A DNA stretch of 10,782 bases from Cyclostephanos tholiformis (taxonomy: Eukaryota; Bacillariophyta; Thalassiosirophyceae; Thalassiosirales; Thalassiosiraceae). The stretch is taken from positions 1-10,782 of the forward strand of contig JALLPB010001514.1 in assembly GCA_036939975.1 (NCBI GenBank), given 5' to 3'. The notes below the pieces were generated by a model, which was given only the letters and a program-made list of their open reading frames with translations, was not told the DNA's origin and ran no database searches. Below are positions 1 to 8,500 of the stretch, one piece after another (the first letter of the stretch is position 1; every line of letters starts with the position of its first letter). Position numbers and translations under genes: made by a program.

Positions 1-70
1 AAAATAAAAAACCAGGAACTTCGGCAGTGTTCCAATGTCTATACGTTTTTCACCTATACGCTCAAAGAAA

Positions 71-2221
71 TCACAGCCTAAAGGATAGTAAGTAGAACGA
101 GCATTTTTCTGGTTTGAGTGCACCACCAGTTGCTGCTAGCAACTTCCCCCAATTTAGCACTGCTTCCTGTAGATGTGTATGCACCTCCTCCAGGGTTTCC
201 GGTTGGAGCATGTTAAGGTGGAAAAGGTCTGTGTCATTGACAAATAATCCGCTGGCTAGATGGCAGGATTTCCCTGAAATTGGTGCGGTGAAGTGTGTTC
301 CATGCCTTTTCCTCCGATGTGCCCTGATCATCGGGATGATACTAGTTGCTAACCACGCTGCCGGGGCAGCCCCGTTACCTTGGGACATGCCTTGCGTCAT
401 CACTGGGTCGTCCTCCTCTACTTTTGCGCCGCCAGCAAACTCCTCAGAGTCCCCGTATCCTGTCCTCAGGTAGAAATGCATCCGTTGGATTGTGGACAGC
501 ATATATTCCACTGATGGCTGGGGAACCCCTAGGGCTTGAAAGATCATAGAAGCCATCGGGTACGCAATCCAATCATAGCAGTTATCTGCATCCACCGAGG
601 CAAGTCCAGCCAGTCGTCTCATTTGCCTAGTGATGTCAAAGAACAGTACTTTTGACAGAGTACCATCATCTGCCAGGCGGTTCCGTTAACTATAGATCTC
701 CTCTGGCATAAGTTTGTGTTTCCGGATAGTTGCTAGCAATCGAACACCGTAGAGCACTCTGTTTGTTGCATTGAAATCTGCTTCCATCAATAGGATCGAC
801 CGAAGTTTGTTTATCAACGCACAGCCGGGAATCTTTTCTGACATCACAGAGAGGCCCTGGGACCATCTCTCCAAGACGAGGCCTTCCTTTGTCACACATC
901 TCTCCAAGACGAGGCCTTCCTTTGTCATAAGGGAAAAAATGAGGGCCTGTGTATGGGAGATGTATGCAGACCAGAGTTCGGCCTTGTAATGGCCAAAGTG
1001 TCTTCCCGAAACTGAGGAAGAAGTTTCCTCCTTGGCCCTTCTCCAGTGAAATTCCCAGTCCTCCTTGGTGAGTCAGTTATTGAGTGACGCCGCCGGAATA
1101 TTCAACCTGATTCGCGTGCACTCTTGTAGCATTTCCTTGGTAGCGTTGTCAAAATCTGTTATATCCAAAGGTTTCCCGAAGGGCACCCTGGCAGATCGGG
1201 GCCGACTCTGCAAAGTGGAACCGCTTCCTGTGGATATTGTCCTAGATTGCTATCTGCAGATCGTCCTGCCCGGTAAACTCTTCTGTTGACCCCTCTTCCT
1301 GGGTCACCTGCACACGAAAGCACGATCCGCCCCGTTGCTGACCCAAGGCTGAGGATATTTTCCTCCAGAATCGCCGTCCCCTTTCCCTTTGAATGAAAGC
1401 CAATATTTGGTTTGCAGTCTCATCTTCGCTATATTCAACCGGGAGTATAGGTGCTTCCGTCGGTAGTATTGTCCGTGTTTCCTGAAATAATCGCATCTAT
1501 TCACACATGCTTTGAGGCGGACATAGATCTCCTCGATGGAAATAGAGAAGGCATCAGGAATATTTCAGCAACGTGCTGATTGGCGTAGATTACCGTGGTT
1601 CCGTATCCTGCCGGCATGCCAACGGAGGAGAGACCTATAGACTTGCACTTGGCAAATCCACAGGGAGGATTCTGGGGAGAATGGTATGTATCCAGACTTG
1701 ATTTTTCGACAATGTTTCTCCACGAAGCGCATATATTGCCCCAATTCCTTATCCAGTTTATTAATTTGACATGTTAGGGTGCGCTTGGACTTGCTTTTCC
1801 GGTAGGCCTTGCCGATTCTCTCTATGAGTCTGTGCGCGGTTATCTTTTTCTCCAAAATCCGAGCATACTCCGCCGCTGCCTTCGGGATTATTGTGTTGAG
1901 CCTTCTAGAGGCTGGCCGGATGACCTTCGGGGTGGTGGTGCTGATTACGTCCGCTGACGCAAAGTCAATGACAATCAACCGGTGGTCCCCGATCCCATAA
2001 CCCGCTGGCATAATGGAGGCGTTAAATACTGAGATCTCAGATGTTGCCCATATCCCGTCAATCGGTTTTGACCCTCTGAAGTACGTCGCCCCCACCAGCT
2101 CTGTAAAAATAATTGTTATAAATGAATGGTTAAGATTAAATAATTTTAGGTTTCTGATGAACCTATTGCTCTTGCCATCCAGGCAAATGGATTTGCCAAT
2201 GGTGTCATGCTGTGCATGTCA
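71..2221 (-). pseudogene. Decayed LINE-like non-LTR retrotransposon ORF (endonuclease-reverse transcriptase)
   Basis: Read on the minus strand, this encodes an AP-type endonuclease C-terminus, a basic linker and a reverse transcriptase, the usual order of a LINE ORF2. The endonuclease part shows ICLDGK and ends in GYGIGDHRLIVIDF (His at 1984-1982). The linker contains YRSLLRWHAGRIRNHGNL and CDYFRKHGQYYRRKHL. The RT part shows HFGHYKAELWSAYIS (about 1000-955), LERWSQGLSVM, KLRSILLMEADFN, motif A SVDADNCYD (598-572), motif B QGMSQGNGAAPAAW (394-353) and motif C FVNDTDL (244-224). In-frame stops lie at 1567-1565 (TGA), 1244-1242 (TAG), 1075-1073 (TGA) and 688-686 (TAA). Frameshifts are needed near 1440 and 1175, and similarity fades near 85. 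Motif C has Asn where the first catalytic Asp is expected. The family assignment rests on motif order and recognition; clade is not assigned. The element is certainly inactive. The 5' part of the endonuclease is missing or too degraded to read beyond about 2221. Confidence 0.85.
864..929. repeat. 33-bp tandem duplication inside the RT relic
   Basis: Two adjacent copies, 864-896 and 897-929, agree at all but about one position; the shared core starts catctctccaagacgagg. The unit is a multiple of three, so on the minus strand it duplicates 11 codons, giving TKEGLVLERC then TKEGLVLERW. The second reading (ERW followed by SQGLSVM) continues into the conserved RT segment. It is probably a slippage duplication after or during decay of the element. 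Confidence 0.9.
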
Positions 2222-2241
2222 TATCGGAGTTGAAAAAGGAG

Positions 2242-2344
2242 GAGAATAGTTCGTAAAGTCAACTTAATAATTTAGGGGATCCAGACCATGTAGCTTCTAC
2301 ATAGATTTTTGGTATGTTCCAGTAAAAAATTACTTAGGTGACCC
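2242..2344. repeat. 103-bp direct repeat, copy A
   Basis: This copy matches 2417-2519 with only about six substitutions. It begins gagaatagttcgtaaagtca and ends near cttaggtgaccc. It contains a perfect 6-bp inverted repeat with a 3-base loop, ATGTAG-ctt-CTACAT, at 2288-2302. It lies just beyond the last readable part of the LINE relic. No open frame runs through it. Origin is unknown; a non-autonomous element end or a local duplication are both possible. Confidence 0.85.
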
Positions 2345-2353
2345 GACTGGTTT

Positions 2354-2370
2354 TGATCCAAGCTGGATCA
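2354..2370. repeat. 7-bp inverted repeat between the 103-bp copies
   Basis: The sequence is TGATCCA-agc-TGGATCA, a perfect 7-bp stem with a 3-base loop. It sits in the 72-bp spacer between the two 103-bp direct repeats. Function is unknown. Confidence 0.7.
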
Positions 2371-2416
2371 GTTTGTTTCATTTGGGAATTTTTCTGGTAC
2401 AAGTCTACGCACGCGA

Positions 2417-2519
2417 GAGAATAGTTAGTAAAGTCAACTTAATAATTTAGGGGATCCGGACCATGTAGCTTCTACATAGATTTTAGGTATGTTCCAGTAA
2501 AAATTCACTTAGGCGACCC
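2417..2519. repeat. 103-bp direct repeat, copy B
   Basis: This is the second copy of the 103-bp unit, in the same orientation and offset by 175 bases from copy A. The hairpin ATGTAG-ctt-CTACAT is conserved at 2463-2477. The similarity stops after ggcgaccc; the following sequence, starting atataccgttcg, is unrelated to what follows copy A. Confidence 0.85.
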
Positions 2520-2819
2520 ATATACCGTTCGAAAGATCTCGTCGAGCTCTATCTCATTGTACTGAGAGGTTTTTACATTAGGGAATAATCCATGGAAATA
2601 CTAGATTTAGCAATTTATACTTGATTAAGTATTTTGGGTGCCCTGGGAACCAACATCTTTTTTGTGTTTGTGACTCACAAGCACTGTGACAGGGTAGATA
2701 TGGGGACAGACTTTAAGTACTTAGCTAAGTACTTAGACAAAAAAATGCTATGACATGCTCATGGTGTCCGAGAACAAACCATCTTCCAAAAACCTCACAC
2801 CCACCATAGGCCAATCATC
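2520..2819. other. Non-coding stretch between repeats and transposase relic
   Basis: No coding frame, RNA gene or clear terminal inverted repeat could be recognised here. The one structured element is a perfect 22-bp palindrome at 2714-2735. The stretch could contain the 5' end of the Harbinger-like element, but I cannot place its terminus. Confidence 0.5.
2714..2735. repeat. 22-bp perfect palindrome
   Basis: The arm TAAGTACTTAG is followed directly by its reverse complement CTAAGTACTTA, with no spacer. It could be a binding site for a dimeric protein or a cruciform-prone site. It lies about 85 bases upstream of the transposase-like frame. Confidence 0.8.
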
Positions 2820-4002
2820 ATGGTGTTTAGTTGGGCTCTGTGCTTCTTGCTATTGAGGATGTGGAAGGATTCTGCAGAGAGTGGTAGGCCTGACAAGTGT
2901 CACTCTAGGTATCAGAAGGCATTCTACAACACTCCATCCTCTGAGGAGAAAGCACTCTGTTCCAGGAAAATTCCTTGCATCTCCCTTCTCTTCTTGCCTG
3001 ATTCTCCCTGGTGAAAGCTGCTCAACTCACAGGTTGATCAGTCTATGATCACCATGACTGGATTTGATTTTCTGATGTTTTGATCCCTTTTGAAAAAGTT
3101 TGCACCCTTATTTGACCACTACACCCCGTTCAACAAGAGTCACATCACCTTAAAGGTTGATACATTCAAAGGAGGCCATCCAAGGATAGTGTGCTCTGAG
3201 GATTGTCTTGGACTTGTTCTTGTTTGGACATGTACGAGAGGGTCAATGACTGCTCTTTAGCTCATTTTTAGGATGAGTCACAGTAACCTCTGTGTGTACT
3301 TGAGGTTCAGATGCCGGGTGATTGTCAAGGCCCTGAAAAATGATTCCCTCACCATGGTTAGTGTCCTGGCAGATGAAGACATTGCAATGTACCAATAAAG
3401 TATCAGGGCAACTTATCCACTTCTGTCCGATGTGTGGTCAATGATGGATGGGATCAAGTTGTATCTGTAGCAGCCAAGTAATGGTGAGAATCAGGCTCGC
3501 TTTTACAACAGATGGACTCATGGCCACTACATCACATCCGTTTTTGGGTTTTGTCCCAATGGGAATCTTCCTTTTGTCTTTTTCAATATTCCTGGGTTGG
3601 TTCACAATAGCCAGGTTGCTCATTAGGGCAGGATCTATGATAAGCTTGAGAAGGTTTATGCATCTACAGGGGGAAAGTGCACAGTCGACTCTGCTTTTGG
3701 CAAAGTCAACCATTGATACCTTATCAAGTCATCCCAAGATATTTTTGTGTCAACTGCCCAAACCACTGCTGAGCAGAGGTTAGAAATTCAGTGGAAGTGA
3801 CAAGCAACATTGATGTGCCAGGCAGCAGAATAGGGGATGCAAGTGATCCAGTCATCATTTCCTTGCCTGAAGGACACGTTCACAGAAGATGATTGTTCTC
3901 TTGTACAATCTTCGTGCACGGACTGTGGGCATCAACCAGATCCACAATGTGTTTTGGAGTTGCTTGCTTGTTGATGCAAATAATGAAATAGAAATGATAT
4001 AA
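2820..4002 (+). pseudogene. PIF/Harbinger-like DDE transposase relic
   Basis: One plus-strand frame can be followed from ATG 2820 to about 3888. It shows FAPLFDHYTPFNKSHITLK, CSEDCLGLVLVW, LCVYLRFRCRVIVKALKN, MMDGIKLYL (first catalytic Asp, 3447-3449), FFNIPGLVHNSQVAH, GRIYDKLEKVYAS and CTVDSAFGKVNH. These are hallmarks of DDE_Tnp_4-type (Harbinger) transposases. The second catalytic position reads Asn (3606-3608) where HDS is usual; the third acidic residue is Glu 3828-3830. Nine in-frame stops occur at 3012 TGA, 3081 TGA, 3258 TAG, 3396 TAA, 3468 TAG, 3624 TAG, 3714 TGA, 3798 TGA and 3831 TAG, without any frameshift over about 1.07 kb. A small deletion near 3888 shifts the frame, and the last part, KMIVLLYNLRARTVGINQIH, ends at TAA 4000-4002. 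It is inactive. Family assignment is from motifs; I could not search a database. Confidence 0.85.
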
Positions 4003-4151
4003 TAACTAAGATTAATCAATAATTTACAACCGTAGTCTCCATTGTGCATCATCTTGTAGTCATTGTTGTCCATTGTCGTATCGTTAAATATTAGATTAAT
4101 TAAGATTTGACAATATCATCGTCTGTCGTCGAGTAATAACTAAGATTAATT
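4001..4151. repeat. Short direct repeat flanking AT-rich spacer
   Basis: The 16-base string aataactaagattaat occurs at 4001-4016, overlapping the last stop codon of the transposase relic, and again at 4135-4150. The 134-base interval is AT-rich and also contains attagattaattaagat. It looks like a partial duplication at the edge of the palindrome array. Confidence 0.6.
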
Positions 4152-4170
4152 AAGAAATCATCAACCCATC

Positions 4171-4550
4171 ATATCGTACGATATTGTCGTTGTCATCCGC
4201 TCATCGTATTATATGATATCATCATCATTGTCCATCATCAGCCCATCATATCGGACGATATTGTCGTTGTTGTTTACCCATTATATCATACAATATCATC
4301 AATCATCGTCTAATTGCCGCCCCCCCCTGTCCCCTCCATTCCACTCACCTCCCTTTCATCATATCGTACAATATCATTGTCGTCGTCCGCCAATCATATT
4401 GTATGATATCGTCATCAGTTTTCCATGATCTGCCCATCATATTGAACAATATCTTCATGATGTGTGCCCATTATACCGTACGATATTGTCAATCATTGTC
4501 TAATCACCACCCCCTCTGTCCCCTCCATTCCACTCACCACCCTTTCATTG
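4171..4550. repeat. Tandemly duplicated ~190-bp unit carrying 14-bp palindromes
   Basis: Imperfect copies of the 14-bp palindrome ATATCGTACGATAT start at 4171, 4206, 4248, 4283, 4361, 4396, 4439 and 4473. Spacings are 35, 42, 35, 78, 35, 43 and 34. The second four follow the first four at a constant 190-191 bases, so the array is a tandem duplication of a unit of about 190 bp (4171-4360 and 4361-4550). Each unit ends in a C-rich segment containing ctgtcccctccattccactc. The array lies between the two convergent coding relics. It may be an internal control region of the element or a locally amplified satellite. Confidence 0.8.
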
Positions 4551-5333
4551 TCATTGTCCAAGGTTGCTGTCATCTGGGGAGGAAGAGTGGTGGTGGTCAT
4601 TGTGAGGCTGGCCACGGCAGCACTCATTGCATTGTTGCCACTGATGGTTGACATCATTGTCAACATCAGCATGTTCATCATCTGTTGCTGTTGGCAACTC
4701 TCCTTCCAGCGAAGGGCCATCTCATTGCAACACATAGTCATTTCTGCTTCCCTTGCAGCGGCATTTTGTCACTCCTGCATCATCATCATGCCCATCACAT
4801 TCTCAAAAGACCATCCACTTTCTTCATCATCCATATCATCATCATTTGTGTACCCCCTCTTCTTCTTTGTAGTCCAACCATGACCAATTGGGGTACAAAA
4901 TGCCCTCCCACGAACACTCTAGCTACTCATCAATGAGGCGCTACTATGACCACCACCTCATCCACCAGCATGATTATCCCCACCACCGCGTCCACCAGCA
5001 CGATTATCTCTCAGCGGATGTGGTGCTCTTGCATTCACCCCAACATAGCCCCCACCTCTTCAATCAGCATGATTATCCACACCACCCTTGCATTGCCCGC
5101 TGCTTCCTTGGCACCATTCCTGTCATGACTCACCTCGATGTGTCCATCTCTTGGCACATCTATCATATGGGGGGAGGCACAAGCTGAGTTCCCTCAGCTT
5201 GCTCTTCATCATCAGTGTCTCCACTGGCAGAGAGGAGGATGGCCTTGTCATAATCGTTAGCTGACAAAGTTCCATCATTTTCCTTGTCCTCATCAACATA
5301 TCGTTCTTCCTCTGATCCCCCAGAAAATGCATT
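4493..5333 (-). pseudogene. Degraded accessory ORF of the Harbinger-like element (probable)
   Basis: On the minus strand, three frames join into one plausible protein relic. An acidic part (NAFSGGSEEERYVDED, SASGDTDDEEQAEGTQLV) runs from 5333 to 5168. A short middle part (DGHIEVSHDRNGAKEAAGN) runs to about 5090. A Gly/Arg-rich part with repeated DNxAGG follows (RDNRAGGRGGDNHAGG), then GHGWTTKKKRGYTN, DDDMDDEESGWSFENVMG and a Met/Gln-rich, coiled-coil-like tail ending at TGA 4495-4493. Interior stops (for example tga-tag at 5165-5160) and frameshifts near 5165 and 5090 mark it as dead. Position, convergent orientation and shared CpG depletion suggest it belongs with the transposase at 2820, as the second ORF typical of Harbinger elements. 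The expected Myb/SANT-like DNA-binding N-terminus is not present; the frame stops at the GATTA microsatellite. The function is inference only. Confidence 0.55.
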
Positions 5334-5367
5334 GATTAGATTAGATTAGATTAGATTAGATTAGATT
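5334..5367. repeat. (GATTA)n microsatellite
   Basis: Six perfect tandem copies of GATTA (5334-5363) are followed by GATT. It abuts the broken 5' end of the minus-strand accessory relic and lies about 145 bases upstream of the host gene start. It resembles but is not a telomere repeat. Confidence 0.95.
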
Positions 5368-5510
5368 CGCTACCATTATCTGTGTTCTTTCTAGATACTA
5401 GAGGTAGGTAGATACGCCCACCTGTGCGCGGGGCCGCCCGTCGTCCGTCCGTCTTTTCTCCATCGAAATCTCGTGTGGAGATCTATCTAAACAAAAAATA
5501 ATAAAATAAA
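5368..5510 (+). promoter_or_regulatory. 5' flank of the membrane protein gene
   Basis: These 143 bases separate the transposon-derived DNA and microsatellite from the start codon. The centre is GC- and CpG-rich (tgcgcggggccgcccgtcg). The last 25 bases are nearly pure A/T (aacaaaaaataataaaataa), placing A at -3 and G at +4 around ATG, a favourable eukaryotic start context. No TATA box is convincing. If the promoter is short it lies here; otherwise it extends into the relic. Confidence 0.4.
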
Positions 5511-8500
5511 ATGGACCAAGAACGACGAGGACGACAGCATCATCAAACGGGGGGGGGAAGGAACCCGATCGCGGCGCCGCCGCCATCGGCCTTCCCATCC
5601 CGTCCTCTACCTCCTCCTCCCCCCCCTCCTCTCTTGTCTCGATACCCGTCGAGCTCGTCGCCGTCGGAGAAGGACATCCACCACGTCCCCCCCTCCTCCC
5701 CCTCGACGTCGCCCGGATTACCGCCACCGCCGCCGCCGCAACCGTCGTCATCGTCGTCGTCGTCGTCATCGTCATCGGCGACGACGATTCGCTCGACGAC
5801 GACGATGGGGTCATCGTTACATCGTCACGACGATGTCGATCGCGATTACGATGACCCGAATGGCCATCATCGCCACGTGGATGCGACCACGAACGTCGAC
5901 GTCGCGTCGTACGACCCCACGACATCGATAGGCGTACGATCTCGACAGCGTCGGAACGATGACGACGACGACGGAAACGACGTCGACGACGGGATGATCG
6001 TTTCCGTCATTTCCGGCAGTCGCAAACTCGATCCCCGTCCGTCCGTCGTCGTCGGTATCTCGAGGGACGATAACGACGATAACGTTAAAGATGATTACGT
6101 CATATCGATCGATCGAAGAATCGCGATGCTGATAACGCCCCCGTTAGCGCACCTCTTTTTATTCGGGACGTCGACGCCGTATCCGATGCTATCCCTCCTC
6201 GCATCGGGATTGGTAGTGTATTCCTTCGATTTGGCGAATTTCGGTAACGGCGGCGGAGGCGTTGGACCCGGGAGGAGCGGGAGCGGTGGGAGCGGGGGAT
6301 GGAGGGGGGGATATTACTCGATATGTTCGCTGTGGGCATGTTGGGCGTACCTGACTCTCGTTGTCGTTTACGACATCGCGTGTCTCGGGATGGAGGACGT
6401 CGGTATCGTCGGGGGAGGGGGGGGTTACAACGGTGGGGGTGGGGGGGTTACGACGATTATGAACGATGCGTCGACGACGTCGTCATTGTCGTTGTCGTCG
6501 TCGTCGTCGGGGGGGGAGGGGGGGGGGAGCAGTGCATCGTCGAACGTCGTCGTCGTCGTCCCGTCATCGCGCGGCATGTACACGTCGATTCTCATCTCGT
6601 CGCCTCCCATCGCTAGGTTGTGCGTATCGACTTTCCTCCTGTTGCAATTGGCCATGTGGATGACGCTTCAATTTCATCGCCTGCATCGTGCCATGCCCGC
6701 GCTATCGTCGTTCGTCGAGCGCGCGCTACACTCGACGTTGCCGCCCGTATCCGCGTCGTATGTGGCATACGCCCTGATGGAATATTGCGGAGGCGGTGGC
6801 ATGCCGTCGCACTCGACGATGGGGGGGGGGAGTACGGACCTCGCGGCGTCGGTCGCGCCGTACGCGTTCGCGTTTCACTTGGCGCTCGGGATACGGCTGG
6901 TCGGATCGGCGAAATCGCGATTCGCACGAGTCGGCGTCGGTGGCGGGGGGGGGGTGGGGGATGAGCGGGGGGGGATGGAGGATTACGGGGGATACGTTAC
7001 GGACGACGGGCCGTCGTGGTCGTCGTCGAAGAAGAACGACGATGGGCGTACCTCCACCTCATCTTATTCGTCGACTTCTCATTCGTCATCGTCGCACCAT
7101 CGCTGCGCCGTCCATCCGCGCGAGGGTCGGAACATGTCGTGCCTCCTCGTCTTCCTCCCGGCGTTGATGCACGTTATTTCGTTCCGATATCACATTGCCT
7201 ATCGATACGCGTCGTGGGACGACGTATACGACCTTGTGCTCATATGCGCGGTGCCGTACGCCCTCCATCGACTCCTCCTACGCGTCGCGACCGGCGGTGG
7301 CAGCACGAGGACGACGATAATCGACGAACGATGGCGACGATCGTTGCCGTGGATGTTACGGGCGGAATCGTCGTTCGTCCCCGTTGTCGTGTCGCTCGTG
7401 GGATGCATCGCCTTCCAGCATCGATACCTCGTGCCGCTGTGCGCGCGCGCATCGTACATAATCAACGGACACGACGGTATATCCTCCCCGGCTTGGGCGT
7501 CGGCCCTACTATCGTGCGGTACGGTCCTCGCCTGCGCGTCCTATTGGTTCCTCGGTCGTAAGGACGCCACCGGCGACGGGTACCTCCTCGGGGAGTACCA
7601 CGAGGATTTCTTCCAACTACTATTGGCGTCGTCGGCATCGTGTTTCGGCCTTAGCTGCGGTCCGAGTTGGATGTTCCTCCCCGTGCCGGTTTTATTCGCC
7701 ACGAGCCTCGCGCTTTGGATACTGACACGACAGCTCCGATATGCGATGCTCATGGCGTTCGTGTACACTACCGTGGCATCGATCCTCGTGACTTACAGGC
7801 TAACGTTCCTCAACGAGAGCGTGCAGATCATACCCGGCAGGACCGTCGTTCTCAGGAAGTTTGCAAACCTGGCCATGTTCGCGAGCACTTGGCTTATATT
7901 GCTGGTGGGATTGGTCGCGCGTGCCCCCGGGGGAATCGGCTCGCGGCTGATGTGGCAGTACGACGCCACGGGTGCATGTTTGATCGTGTACGCCCTCGTC
8001 CTCGTCGTGATGGAGTTCGCGTTGATCATCGAGCCGATGCCGTTGTATTCCAGGGATAATTACGAGGTCGGGCGGGTGGCGGTATACTTGCCCGGGATGG
8101 CGATTTTCACGGGTGTGCTCTCCCTCGTCGTTATCTGGCATTTGAGGGTACAGAACCTAATCAGGGAGGTTAGCGTTGTTGTTTCCGCCTCGATCATGAT
8201 TGGTAAAATTCTTGCCGTCGTCATAGAATCGAGTCTCGACGCCTATGATTCTCTCGGGATGCTGTATCGTCGTTGGGTGGTGGCCTCGTTGCTTATCATT
8301 TTGCTCCAAATGCCCTCTTTCATTAAGCCGATTCATATGAAAATGGCCACGACGCATTCGAGAAGGAGGAGGGATCCCAGTGCCAAGCCTTGGGGCCCGC
8401 GAGGACTTCCAATATACGCCAACTGGACGGTCGTCTTTTATTGCGCAATTTTGTTACCGTTCGTGATTGTGGCTGCCGTCCATCACGTGATTGAACCGCT

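Noticed and set aside
114..473. Plus-strand frames opposite the LINE
   Set aside because: The reverse transcriptase motifs are clear on the minus strand; plus frames are shadows.
3448..3783. 111-codon plus-strand frame
   Set aside because: It is an alternative frame across the transposase relic; the conserved motifs are in the other plus frame, and openness here fits the stop-free shadow of decayed sequence.
4171..4486. CRISPR-like array of palindromic repeats
   Set aside because: The spacers are themselves similar to each other, the repeats are only 14 bp and degenerate, the context is eukaryotic transposon DNA, and no cas gene is present.
5334..5367. Telomere repeat
   Set aside because: The unit is GATTA (TTAGA), not TTAGGG or a known algal telomere unit, and it is short and internal.
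5398..5925. 175-codon minus-strand reading frame
   Set aside because: It is the antisense of the low-complexity 5' end of the host gene; its Thr, Ser and Arg runs mirror the TCG/ACG repeats.
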